DNA of 26,559 bases from an uncultured Bacteroides sp. (GCA_937890825.1 CALADS010000012.1:1-26559); one strand, 5' to 3'. Numbered from the stretch's first letter, positions 1-7,203 are shown. Made by a program: numbers and translations. The notes: generated by a model from the letters alone, not told the origin.

Positions 1-141
1 CTGAATTAATATTCTAATTCGAATAATATCCCTACTTTTAAGGCGAACAGGAAAAACTTTCAGTTTCACTGTTTCTGTTGTCTGTAGGCGGATTAATTCC
101 GCCAATGTTCCTGCCTTCTTCTGTTAGACTGCTGGTCTGAA
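1..141. other. AT-rich left edge without a recognised gene
   Basis: No supported gene is seen here. All three forward frames are short or broken by stops. A small perfect inverted repeat lies at 87-92/98-103 (GGCGGA/TCCGCC with a 5-base loop), but no T-run follows it, so it does not look like an intrinsic terminator. The stretch may be the decayed 3' end of a neighbour outside the window. Confidence 0.4.
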
Positions 142-459
142 ATGTACAATCTGTATTCCAGTGTTATTCCTGATGAATATCCTCCCTATAACCTGTATTT
201 CTCCGTCGCTGAAAAGGCTTTGTATTATGATTTCCCTGATGTGGCAGATATGGGATACTTCGGGAATCATCGTACCCGAACAGAACTTCGTTGTCCTGCC
301 CTATGGCCCGATAATGAATATCATACCATTGTTCTGGAGAATAAGGTTACAGAGCGTTTTCCCCGTTATGATTGGAGTAACATTACCATTGATGGAACGG
401 ATATCACCAATCAGTTTGTAGAAGGCAGTACTGCGGTACGGAAATATGTGGTGAAGTAA
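142..459 (+). CDS. Orphan hypothetical protein, possibly the remnant of a longer gene
   Basis: This is a 105-residue open frame beginning at ATG 142 and ending at TAA 457-459. The protein is rich in Tyr, Asp and Asn with little Lys or Leu, and has no signal peptide or membrane segment. The alternating aromatic/polar pattern and an NITIDGTDIT stretch near the C-terminus look like beta-rich surface-protein sequence, but I do not recognise a family. Upstream, the same frame reaches stop codons at 94-96 and 82-84, so it cannot be joined to a longer in-frame N-terminus. No TAnnTTTG promoter or ribosome site is evident. It could be a small real gene, the 3' end of a decayed larger gene, or a chance ORF; overlapping ORFs exist in two other frames. 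Confidence 0.35.
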   Translation: MYNLYSSVIPDEYPPYNLYFSVAEKALYYDFPDVADMGYFGNHRTRTELRCPALWPDNEYHTIVLENKVTERFPRYDWSNITIDGTDITNQFVEGSTAVRKYVVK

Positions 460-723
460 TCTTTTGTTGTGGTGAAGCGAGTGGGGCGAGTGGCTTCTTG
501 GAAATTGCGCTTTTACCCTACCTATTCTACACTTCGTTGCATGCATGATGCTCACCAATAATTCTTAAAATAAAGAAATAAAGTAGTTTTATGGAGTCAT
601 TTGCCTTCTTTCAGACCTCGTTCTATGTTGAAATAGATATAAAAATGTGAATAATCTCCTTATTTATCTATGTTATCAGAAGAATTATTTGTATCTTTGT
701 CGCCCGAATAAACTAAAGAAGCT
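460..723. other. Intergenic region before the DUF177-rpmF-fabH cluster
   Basis: This gap of about 260 bases contains no supported gene. Near 476-493 GCGAGTGG occurs twice in tandem, separated by one base. The final part is AT-rich and carries the promoter element described separately at 692-699. No tRNA or strong terminator hairpin was seen. Confidence 0.5.
692..699 (+). promoter_or_regulatory. Bacteroidetes -7 promoter element (TATCTTTG)
   Basis: TATCTTTG matches the Bacteroidetes -7 consensus TAnnTTTG and sits 24 bases before the TTG start at 724. No clear TTTG -33 element was found at 19-21 bases upstream. It probably drives the DUF177-rpmF-fabH transcript. Confidence 0.6.
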
Positions 724-1293
724 TTGGGAAAGTTTGATATATATAAAATAGACTTGAAAGGAATGCAGTCAGATTCATGTAAGTATGAGTTTGAACTGGA
801 TAATACATTCTTTGCAAAAATAGACGGGCCTGAAGTTCAAAAAGGCAAGGTTCATGTGGATTTGACGGTTAAGCGTACTTCTCATGCTTTTGAATTGATA
901 TTTCAGACAGAGGGGATAGTCTGGGTTCCTTGTGACCGCTGTTTAGATGACTTGGAACAGGCTATAATGTCCACAGATAAGCTCTTGGTTAAGTTAGGGC
1001 ATGAGTATGCCGAAGAAGGTGATAACTTGATTGTCATACCTGAAGACGAAGGAGAAATCAATGTTGCATGGTTTATATATGAGTTTATAGCTTTGGCTAT
1101 ACCCATGAAGCATGTACATGCTCCAGGAAAATGTAATAAGGCAATGACAAGCAAATTAAATAAGCATTTGCGGGGTTCTGTTGATGAAGAGGATGAAGTA
1201 TTCGAATCTGAGGATAGTGGAGATTTCGAAGACGAAGTGACACAGACAGATCCGCGTTGGGATGAATTAAAAAAAATATTAGATAACAATTAA
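724..1293 (+). CDS. DUF177 / YceD family protein
   Basis: This 189-residue protein resembles the YceD/DUF177 family, which is usually encoded just before rpmF and is implicated in 23S rRNA maturation or ribosome biogenesis. The family CxRC-type motif is visible (CDRC at about residues 79-82), and a later Cys lies in the HAPGKCNK segment at about 138-145. The region at about 115-135 is the hydrophobic conserved core. The C-terminal 45 residues are strongly acidic (runs of E and D), ending in DPRWDELKKILDNN, a typical family ending. The start is TTG at 724: the preceding in-frame codons include TAA at 709-711, and the promoter element ends at 699. The next ATG (residue 14) would cut into conserved sequence. 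The gap to rpmF is 13 bases, which supports co-transcription. Confidence 0.85.
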   Translation: MGKFDIYKIDLKGMQSDSCKYEFELDNTFFAKIDGPEVQKGKVHVDLTVKRTSHAFELIFQTEGIVWVPCDRCLDDLEQAIMSTDKLLVKLGHEYAEEGDNLIVIPEDEGEINVAWFIYEFIALAIPMKHVHAPGKCNKAMTSKLNKHLRGSVDEEDEVFESEDSGDFEDEVTQTDPRWDELKKILDNN

Positions 1294-1306
1294 AGATTAA
1301 AAGAAA

Positions 1307-1492
1307 ATGGCACATCCTAAGAGAAGACAGTCAAAGACTAGAACTGCAAAGAGAAGAACTCATGATAAGGCAGTAGCTCCTACATTGGCTATTTGCCCAA
1401 ATTGCGGTGAGTGGCATGTATATCACACTGTATGTGGCGCTTGTGGCTACTACAGAGGTAAGCTTGCTATTGAAAAAGAAGCTGCTGTATAA
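1307..1492 (+). CDS. rpmF: 50S ribosomal protein L32
   Basis: This 61-residue basic protein starts MAHPKRRQSKTRT, the characteristic bL32 N-terminus. Four cysteines at residues 30, 33, 43 and 46 form two CxxC pairs, so this is the zinc-binding (C+) form of L32. It is a structural component of the large ribosomal subunit. It lies 13 bases after the DUF177 gene and about 115 bases before fabH, matching the widespread yceD-rpmF-(plsX)-fabH arrangement, except that plsX is absent here. Confidence 0.97.
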   Translation: MAHPKRRQSKTRTAKRRTHDKAVAPTLAICPNCGEWHVYHTVCGACGYYRGKLAIEKEAAV

Positions 1493-1531
1493 GGTACAGC
1501 AAGTCTTATGAATCATACTTGAATTACGGAG

Positions 1532-1567
1532 GTCTAGGGAGGTTTATAGATTTAAATCTCTTTAGAC
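1532..1567 (+). promoter_or_regulatory. RNA hairpin in the rpmF-fabH intergenic region
   Basis: The arms GTCTAGGGAG (1532-1541) and CTCTTTAGAC (1558-1567) can form a 10-bp RNA stem with two G-U pairs and a 16-base AT-rich loop. No T-run follows, so it is not a classical terminator. It may be an mRNA processing or stability element separating rpmF from fabH expression. Confidence 0.4.
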
Positions 1568-1606
1568 TGACGTCGTTTAAGTGTTCTTATTACGAAAGAT
1601 ATTTCA

Positions 1607-2611
1607 ATGGAAAAAATAAATGCAGTAATTACAGGAGTCGGTGGATATGTACCAGATTATGTCTTGACTAATGACGAGATATCTAAAATGGTAGATACCA
1701 ATGACGAATGGATTATGACCCGAATCGGTGTAAAGGAGAGAAGAATTCTGAATGAAGAAGGATTAGGTACTTCTTATATGGCTCGCAAGGCTGCCAAGCA
1801 GTTGATGCAGCGTACAGAATCTAATCCGGATGATATAGATCTTGTGATTGTAGCTACTTCTACTCCTGACTATCACTTCCCTTCTACCGCATCTATCCTT
1901 TGTGATAAATTAGGATTGAAGAATGCGTTTGCTTATGATTTGCAGGCTGCTTGTAGCGGATTTCTTTATGCGTTGGAAACTGCGGCAAATTTTGTGCGTT
2001 CAGGTAGATACAAAAAGGTCATCATTGTTGGTGCAGATAAAATGTCGTCGATGGTTGACTATACCGATCGAGCTACATGTCCTATCTTTGGTGATGGTGC
2101 AGCTGCTTTCATGATGGAACCTACTACTGAGGATTTGGGAGTAATGGATGCGATATTGAGAACTGATGGTAAGGGCTTGCCCTTTTTGCATATGAAAGCC
2201 GGTGGTTCGGTTTGTCCTCCTTCATATTTTACGGTGGATAATCATATGCATTATATTTATCAGGAAGGACGTACCGTGTTTAAATATGCTGTGTCAAATA
2301 TGTCTGATGCATGTGCTGCTTTAGCTGAAAAGAATGGCCTGAATAAGGATAATATCGATTGGATTGTTCCTCATCAAGCAAATTTACGCATTATTGACGC
2401 TGTAGCTCACCGCTTGGAAGTTCCTCATGAGAAAGTGTTGATTAATATAGAACGGTACGGTAATACCAGTGCAGGTACTTTGCCTCTTTGTATTTGGGAT
2501 TTTGAGAAGAAACTCAAAAAAGGAGATAATCTGATATTTACTGCTTTCGGCGCAGGATTTACTTGGGGTGCCGTTTATATTAAGTGGGGATATGACAGTA
2601 AAGAACAGTAA
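1607..2611 (+). CDS. fabH: 3-oxoacyl-ACP synthase III (KAS III)
   Basis: FabH condenses acyl-CoA (usually acetyl-CoA or a branched primer) with malonyl-ACP to start fatty-acid synthesis in the cytoplasm. The 334-residue length is normal. The catalytic triad is visible: Cys116 in QAACSGF, His256 in VPHQANLR and Asn286 in RYGNTSAG. The C-terminal GAGFTWGA motif is also present. The gene follows rpmF by about 115 bases and is followed by a strong terminator. Bacteroidales usually carry more than one FabH; the sequence alone does not show the primer preference. Confidence 0.96.
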   Translation: MEKINAVITGVGGYVPDYVLTNDEISKMVDTNDEWIMTRIGVKERRILNEEGLGTSYMARKAAKQLMQRTESNPDDIDLVIVATSTPDYHFPSTASILCDKLGLKNAFAYDLQAACSGFLYALETAANFVRSGRYKKVIIVGADKMSSMVDYTDRATCPIFGDGAAAFMMEPTTEDLGVMDAILRTDGKGLPFLHMKAGGSVCPPSYFTVDNHMHYIYQEGRTVFKYAVSNMSDACAALAEKNGLNKDNIDWIVPHQANLRIIDAVAHRLEVPHEKVLINIERYGNTSAGTLPLCIWDFEKKLKKGDNLIFTAFGAGFTWGAVYIKWGYDSKEQ

Positions 2612-2635
2612 ATAACTGTTTGAACATAATAAATT

Positions 2636-2672
2636 AAAAACGCATCCTATTTCTGATTCGATGCGTTTTTTT
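2636..2672 (+). terminator. Intrinsic terminator after fabH
   Basis: The arms AAAAACGCATC (2636-2646) and GATGCGTTTTT (2660-2670) form an 11-bp stem with a 13-base loop, and the T-run continues to 2672. The era start codon follows only 25 bases later. Confidence 0.88.
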
Positions 2673-2697
2673 GTCTAATCTCAAAACATACACGTGT

Positions 2698-3579
2698 ATG
2701 CATAAAGCAGGTTTTGTAAATATAGTAGGAAATCCTAATGTAGGAAAGTCTACTTTGATGAATGTGCTGGTGGGTGAGCGGATTTCAATCGCTACCTTTA
2801 AGGCACAAACAACGCGTCATCGTATTATGGGTATTTATAATACTGATGATTTGCAAATTGTATTTTCTGATACACCGGGTGTCTTGAAGCCAAATTATAA
2901 ACTTCAGGAGTCAATGCTTAATTTTTCTACTTCGGCATTGAAGGATGCAGATGTATTGCTTTATGTGACCGATGTAGTTGAGACACCTGATAAGCACAAT
3001 GATTTTGTAAATAAAGTAGCGGAGATGAGTGTTCCGGTGCTGCTTTTGATTAATAAAATTGATTTGACTGATCAGGAGAAATTAATATCATTGGTAGAGG
3101 AATGGAAAAAACTCATTCCGCATGCTGAAATCATTCCTATTTCTGCAGCTAATAAGTTTAATGTGGATTATGTGATGAAGCGGGTAAAAGAACTTCTGCC
3201 GGATAGTCCTCCTTATTTTGATAAGGATCAGTGGACCGACAGACCTGCTCGTTTCTTTGTCAATGAGATAATTCGTGAAAAGATATTGCTGTATTATGAT
3301 AAAGAGATACCTTATTCGGTAGAGGTAGTTGTGGAGCAATTTAAAGAAGAGAACCGTAAGATTAATATTCAGGCTGTAATCTATGTGGAGCGAGATTCTC
3401 AAAAGGGAATTATTATTGGTAAGCAAGGAAAAGCCTTGAAAAAAGTAGCTTCTGAAGCAAGAAAAGATTTGGAGCGCTTCTTCGGTAAAACCATTTTCTT
3501 GGAAACTTTTGTAAAAGTGGATAAAGATTGGCGAAATTCTGATAGGGAGCTACGCAATTTTGGTTATCAATTGGATTAG
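2698..3579 (+). CDS. era: GTPase Era
   Basis: Era is an essential GTPase that binds the 3' end of 16S rRNA and assists 30S assembly. The 293-residue protein has G1 GNPNVGKS (11-18), G3 DTPG (58-61) and G4 NKID (118-121), followed by a C-terminal KH domain with the GIIIGKQG loop (236-243). I chose ATG 2698 (protein begins MHKAGFVNIVG). A longer frame could begin at TTG 2671, but that codon lies in the T-run of the upstream terminator and would add nine residues with no family counterpart. der follows 40 bases after the stop codon. Confidence 0.95.
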   Translation: MHKAGFVNIVGNPNVGKSTLMNVLVGERISIATFKAQTTRHRIMGIYNTDDLQIVFSDTPGVLKPNYKLQESMLNFSTSALKDADVLLYVTDVVETPDKHNDFVNKVAEMSVPVLLLINKIDLTDQEKLISLVEEWKKLIPHAEIIPISAANKFNVDYVMKRVKELLPDSPPYFDKDQWTDRPARFFVNEIIREKILLYYDKEIPYSVEVVVEQFKEENRKINIQAVIYVERDSQKGIIIGKQGKALKKVASEARKDLERFFGKTIFLETFVKVDKDWRNSDRELRNFGYQLD

Positions 3580-3619
3580 TATGTATGCGACTGTGACAGT
3601 GGCGAAATTTATGTAAACT

Positions 3620-4933
3620 ATGGGAAATTTAGTTGCAATCGTAGGACGTCCCAATGTGGGAAAATCTACATTATTTAATCGTTTGACAAAAACTCGGCAG
3701 GCCATTGTAAATGAAATGGCAGGCACTACACGTGATCGTCAGTATGGAAAGTCTGAATGGTTAGGTAGGGAATTCTCTGTGGTTGATACCGGAGGATGGG
3801 TAGTGAACTCTGACGATGTGTTTGAGGAGGAAATCCGTAAGCAAGTGTTAATGGCAGTGGATGAAGCTGATGTCATCTTGTTTGTAGTGGATGTGATGAA
3901 TGGAGTAACAGACTTGGATATGCAGGTAGCTTCTATCCTGCGTAGGGCTAAGAAGCCTGTGTTGCTGATTGCTAATAAAACTGACAACAATGAACTTCAA
4001 TACAATGCTCCTGAATTTTATAGTTTGGGCTTAGGTGATCCCTATTGTGTATCTGCTATGACAGGTAGTGGGACGGGAGATATGATGGACTTGATTGTAA
4101 GTAAGTTTACTAAAGAAACAGAAGAAATTCTGGATGAGGATATTCCCCGCTTTGCTGTTGTAGGACGTCCGAATGCAGGTAAGTCTTCTATTGTAAATGC
4201 ATTTATTGGCGAGGACCGGAATATTGTGACTGAAATAGCAGGAACGACACGTGATTCTATTTATACACGTTACAATAAGTTCGGATTTGATTTTTACCTG
4301 GTAGATACAGCAGGTATCCGTAAGAAAAATAAGGTGACGGAAGATTTGGAGTATTATTCTGTAATTCGATCTATCCGTTCTATTGAATCGGCAGATGTTT
4401 GTATTCTGATGCTGGATGCTACACGAGGCATTGAAAGTCAGGACTTGAATATATTTTCTTTAATTCAAAAGAATGCCAAAGGATTGGTAGTGGTGGTTAA
4501 TAAATGGGATTTGGTAGAAGAAAAAACGGCCAAAGTCATGAAGACCTTTGAAAATGCCATTCGTGAGCGGTTGGCTCCTTTCGTTGATTTTCCTATCATA
4601 TTTGCTTCTGCACTGACCAAACAGCGCATATTGAAGGTTTTAGAATCTGCACAGGAGGTTTACAAAAATCGCCAGACACGCATTCCTACGGCTCGCTTAA
4701 ATGAGGAAATGCTTCCATTGATCGAGGCATATCCGCCTCCTTCCATTAAGGGTAAGTATATTAAAATAAAGTACATAACCCAGCTTCCCAATACTCAGGT
4801 TCCATCTTTTGTGTATTTTGCAAATTTGCCACAGTATGTGAAGGAGCCTTACCGACGTTTTTTAGAAAATAAAATGCGTGAGAAGTGGAATCTAAGGGGT
4901 ACTCCTATCAATATTTATATGCGACAGAAATAA
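3620..4933 (+). CDS. der: Ribosome assembly GTPase Der (EngA)
   Basis: Der has two tandem GTPase domains and acts in 50S subunit assembly. In this 437-residue protein the first domain has GRPNVGKS (9-16), DTGG (56-59) and NKTD (119-122). The second has GRPNAGKS (182-189), DTAG (229-232) and NKWD (294-297). The rest is the KH-like RNA-binding domain, ending in the typical GTPINIYMRQK. It follows era directly, so two ribosome-assembly GTPases are probably co-expressed. A strong hairpin terminator follows. Confidence 0.97.
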   Translation: MGNLVAIVGRPNVGKSTLFNRLTKTRQAIVNEMAGTTRDRQYGKSEWLGREFSVVDTGGWVVNSDDVFEEEIRKQVLMAVDEADVILFVVDVMNGVTDLDMQVASILRRAKKPVLLIANKTDNNELQYNAPEFYSLGLGDPYCVSAMTGSGTGDMMDLIVSKFTKETEEILDEDIPRFAVVGRPNAGKSSIVNAFIGEDRNIVTEIAGTTRDSIYTRYNKFGFDFYLVDTAGIRKKNKVTEDLEYYSVIRSIRSIESADVCILMLDATRGIESQDLNIFSLIQKNAKGLVVVVNKWDLVEEKTAKVMKTFENAIRERLAPFVDFPIIFASALTKQRILKVLESAQEVYKNRQTRIPTARLNEEMLPLIEAYPPPSIKGKYIKIKYITQLPNTQVPSFVYFANLPQYVKEPYRRFLENKMREKWNLRGTPINIYMRQK

Positions 4934-4960
4934 GTGGAATTCAGGAATTCCTATTTTATA

Positions 4961-5002
4961 AGCAGGCATCGATGAAGAGAAGCATCGATGCCTGCTTTTT
5001 TT
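4961..5002 (+). terminator. Strong intrinsic terminator after der
   Basis: A perfect 14-bp stem pairs AGCAGGCATCGATG (4961-4974) with CATCGATGCCTGCT (4983-4996) around an 8-base loop, followed by a run of Ts to 5002. Confidence 0.95.
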
Positions 5003-5086
5003 ATGGGCTTATTTTATTGGAATATCTGCTGATTGATAATAATTTAAAATAATAGGAGTATTATAGGATGTGTAAGAATATTTGTT

Positions 5087-5094
5087 TACATTTG
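5087..5094 (+). promoter_or_regulatory. -7 promoter element (TACATTTG) before the LuxR relic
   Basis: TACATTTG matches TAnnTTTG and lies 20 bases before the ATG at 5115. No TTTG -33 box is seen. This suggests that the truncated regulator still has its original promoter. Confidence 0.5.
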
Positions 5095-5114
5095 TTGCGT
5101 ATATGTAAAAAAAC

Positions 5115-5379
5115 ATGATGAATTGGGTAAAGGCTTTATTAGTATGTTTGGTTGGTGTATTTCAGTGGGCTGCTCATGCAGAAACCGTAGATGTACATTT
5201 GGACTCCTTGCGTAGGGAGGCTGGACAAAGGCATGAATACGCATGAAATAGCGGAATTGCTGCGGGTATCTGAAAATACGGTAGAAACATTCCGTAGAAG
5301 ATTGCTTTTGAAGTTTGGGTCTAAGAATGCAACAGAAATGGTGGTGAAAGCTATATCTAAGGGATGGATTCTGCCATGA
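5115..5379 (+). pseudogene. Remnant of a LuxR-type regulator with a signal peptide (internal deletion)
   Basis: Two pieces of one probable gene are joined out of frame. From ATG 5115 a 43-residue frame begins MMNWVKALLVCLVGVFQWAAHA, a clear signal peptide, and stops at TGA 5244-5246. In another frame (ATG 5191, or the internal ATG 5233) the sequence encodes a LuxR-family helix-turn-helix, with GMNTHEIAELL and SENTVETFRRRLLLKF, ending at TGA 5377-5379. Bacteroides encode many regulators with a signal peptide, TPR repeats, a membrane segment and a C-terminal LuxR HTH; here the whole middle appears to be missing. The HTH part is uninterrupted, so a short HTH peptide of 49-62 residues might still be made. 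Its ATG 5233 lies 11 bases before the upstream stop codon, which would allow coupling. Function is unproven. Confidence 0.7.
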
Positions 5380-5398
5380 TGAAGCCCTATTCTGTCAT

Positions 5399-5422
5399 TC
5401 ATGGTTTTCCGTGATTTTTTTT
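5399..5422 (+). terminator. Intrinsic terminator after the LuxR relic
   Basis: TCATGG (5399-5404) pairs with CCGTGA (5409-5414), including one G-U pair, around a TTTT loop. Eight Ts follow (5415-5422). The stem is short but the T-run is strong. Confidence 0.6.
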
Positions 5423-5436
5423 AATCATGAAAAGGT

Positions 5437-5444
5437 TATCTTTG
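5437..5444 (+). promoter_or_regulatory. Orphan -7 promoter element (TATCTTTG)
   Basis: TATCTTTG matches TAnnTTTG on the plus strand, but no plus-strand gene follows before 7229. The T-run of the preceding terminator lies at the expected -33 distance, though without a full TTTG. It is the likely promoter of the candidate RNA at 5447-5580. Confidence 0.5.
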
Positions 5445-5446
5445 TA

Positions 5447-5580
5447 GCATAATTGAAGTGATTTTATGCATAATCTGTGTAATAGATCGTTTCAATTTGC
5501 TGATATATCGTGAGATATAGTCAATTCTATTAACTGGTTTTATGAGGATTACGGCGCAGTGATAAGCTGCGCTGTGTTTT
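5447..5580 (+). ncRNA. Candidate small structured RNA (unrecognised family)
   Basis: This unit of about 130 bases has its own -7 element just upstream and a terminator at its end. Three local structures are visible. GCATAA (5447-5452) pairs with TTATGC (5464-5469). TGATATATC (5501-5509) pairs with GATATA plus TCA (5514-5519, 5521-5523; G5520 bulged) around a GTGA loop, a GNRA-type tetraloop. A 9-bp terminator stem lies at 5551-5559/5567-5575. The only ORF is 15 codons (ATG 5466 to TGA 5513). It ends against the stop codon of the opposing mlaF gene. It does not match any RNA family I can name. It could be an sRNA, the leader of a lost gene or a decayed region. Confidence 0.35.
5551..5580 (+). 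terminator. Intrinsic terminator, plus strand, at the mlaF 3' end
   Basis: ACGGCGCAG (5551-5559) pairs with CTGCGCTGT (5567-5575), nine pairs with one G-U, and five Ts follow at 5577-5581. On the minus strand no T-run follows the hairpin, so it acts for plus-strand transcripts rather than for mlaF. Confidence 0.65.
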
Positions 5581-6347
5581 TATTTCCTTTTTAGAACTTC
5601 TACTTCTTTCACTTTTCTGAAAAGGTCAGAGGCAAAGATGAAATTGTTCAAACGTTCATTAGTAGAGGTGAAAATATCTTCTTTGCTGCCTTCCCACTCT
5701 TTATGACCTTCATATATATAGATGATTTTTTCTCCTATTCCCATGACAGAGTTCATATCATGGGTATTGATAAGAGTCGTCATGTTGTATTCGCGTGTGA
5801 TGTCTTGGATTAATTCATCAATAACAAGCGAGGTTTTGGGGTCTAGCCCTGAATTAGGCTCATCGCAGAACAGATACTGCGGATTTAGTGCAATGGCACG
5901 TGCGATTGCCACTCGTTTTTGCATACCTCCGCTGATTTCTCCAGGGTATTTGTCTTTAGCTTCGGTCAAGTTGACTCTATCTAGACAGAACATGGCGCGG
6001 CGGGTACGATCTCTTAATGTATCATTACTAAACATATTGAGTGGAAACATTACATTGTCTAAAACGGTCAAAGAATCAAATAAAGCTGCACTTTGAAAAA
6101 TCATTCCCATTTCGCGACGCAATGCTTTTTTTTCCTTTTTCTCCATCAGTAAGAAGTTTCGGTTGTCGTATAGGAGTTCGCCTTTGTCTGGAGTCAGTAG
6201 TCCTACTATACATTTCATCAGTACCGTTTTACCGGAACCGCTTTGTCCGATGATAAGGTTTGTTTTTCCGTTCTCAAAGGTTGCATTAATATTTTTAAGT
6301 ACGTCTTTGGCTTCAAACGACTTGCAGAGTCCTTTCAGTTCTATCAT
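5580..6347 (-). CDS. mlaF: MlaF-type lipid ABC transporter ATPase
   Basis: This 255-residue ATP-binding subunit probably powers an MCE/Mla-type phospholipid transporter at the inner membrane. Visible motifs are Walker A GQSGSGKT (34-41), signature ISGGMQKR (138-145) and Walker B LFCDEP followed by NSGLDP (159-170). ISGGMQKR rather than the usual LSGGQ is typical of MlaF/Ttg2A-like ATPases. It is downstream of the mlaE-like permease on the same strand, 62 bases apart. No MCE-domain (MlaD) gene follows; downstream are only the candidate RNA and the LuxR relic, so the substrate-binding partner must be elsewhere. Confidence 0.85.
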   Translation of the reverse strand: MIELKGLCKSFEAKDVLKNINATFENGKTNLIIGQSGSGKTVLMKCIVGLLTPDKGELLYDNRNFLLMEKKEKKALRREMGMIFQSAALFDSLTVLDNVMFPLNMFSNDTLRDRTRRAMFCLDRVNLTEAKDKYPGEISGGMQKRVAIARAIALNPQYLFCDEPNSGLDPKTSLVIDELIQDITREYNMTTLINTHDMNSVMGIGEKIIYIYEGHKEWEGSKEDIFTSTNERLNNFIFASDLFRKVKEVEVLKRK

Positions 6348-6409
6348 TTCCTTCTTTTTTCGTCTGATTAATAAAAGTTTTAATTACTGTGTATAGAGGG
6401 AATGTGTAC

Positions 6410-7153
6410 TTATCCCATAAGCAATTGTGTAAGAATTAGGTCGGCAAATAAAATCAGCACACTGCTACTTACCACAGAATCTGTAGAAGCTTTTCCTACT
6501 TCTATAGAACCACCTTCAACAGAATAACCGAAAAATGCAGATACACTTGCAATGATGAAGGCAAAGAACAGTGATTTGATAATGCCACACCAGATAAACC
6601 ACTCTACGAACATATATTGAAGTCCGTATTCTAAGTCTACTGCCGACATGATGCCTCCAAACCAACAAGTACAGAAGGCGCCAATTATACCAGCGAAGAT
6701 ACTGAACGTTACCATCAGTGGAATAGTAGTTACCAAAGCCATTATTTTGGGAAGAATCAGGTAATTGGCAGAGTTTATACCCATAATTTCCAAGGCATCA
6801 ATTTGCTGAGTTACGCGCATGGTGCCCAACTCTGAAGCAATGTTTGAACCGACTTTACCAGCCAAAATCAAGCACATGATGGAAGAAGAAAATTCCAGCA
6901 GCATGATTTCGCGGGTGACGTATCCTACTGTCCATCGAGGCATAAATGGACTTTCAATGTTTAATTTGATTTGAATGGTGATGACTGCACCTATAAAGAA
7001 TGAAATCAGTAATACGATTCCGATGGAGTTGACTCCTAATTTTTCCATTTCATTCAAATATTGGCGTAAGAACATGCGCATCCTTTCCGGACGAGTAAAT
7101 GTTCGTCCCATAAGTGCGATATATTTTCCTACAGTTTCTAATGCTTTAAACAT
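6410..7153 (-). CDS. mlaE: MlaE-type ABC transporter permease (DUF140 family)
   Basis: This 247-residue integral membrane protein of the MlaE family probably moves lipids between inner and outer membranes with MlaF. Five or so hydrophobic segments are visible, including SIGIVLLISFFIGAVITIQ and MALVTTIPLMVTFSIFAGII. The conserved GTMRVTQQIDALEIMGI segment, the family's ATPase-coupling region, is present. I chose ATG 7153 (MFKALETVGKY). A longer frame to 7303 would add 50 residues without a membrane segment, run through both divergent promoters and cover the start of lptB, so it is rejected. Confidence 0.9.
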   Translation of the reverse strand: MFKALETVGKYIALMGRTFTRPERMRMFLRQYLNEMEKLGVNSIGIVLLISFFIGAVITIQIKLNIESPFMPRWTVGYVTREIMLLEFSSSIMCLILAGKVGSNIASELGTMRVTQQIDALEIMGINSANYLILPKIMALVTTIPLMVTFSIFAGIIGAFCTCWFGGIMSAVDLEYGLQYMFVEWFIWCGIIKSLFFAFIIASVSAFFGYSVEGGSIEVGKASTDSVVSSSVLILFADLILTQLLMG

Positions 7154-7173
7154 GATATATAAGTATTTGCCTG

Positions 7174-7181
7174 CAAATGTA
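7174..7181 (-). promoter_or_regulatory. -7 element for mlaE-mlaF (minus strand)
   Basis: The plus-strand sequence CAAATGTA reads TACATTTG on the minus strand, matching TAnnTTTG, 20 bases upstream of the chosen mlaE start. It faces away from the lptB promoter 22 bases further right. Confidence 0.6.
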
Positions 7182-7203
7182 CGGCTTTTTAGCTTATTTT
7201 TGT

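Noticed and set aside
2671..2697. Longer era start at TTG 2671
   Set aside because: The codon sits in the T-run of the fabH terminator, and the nine extra residues have no match to the Era N-terminus; ATG 2698 fits the family.
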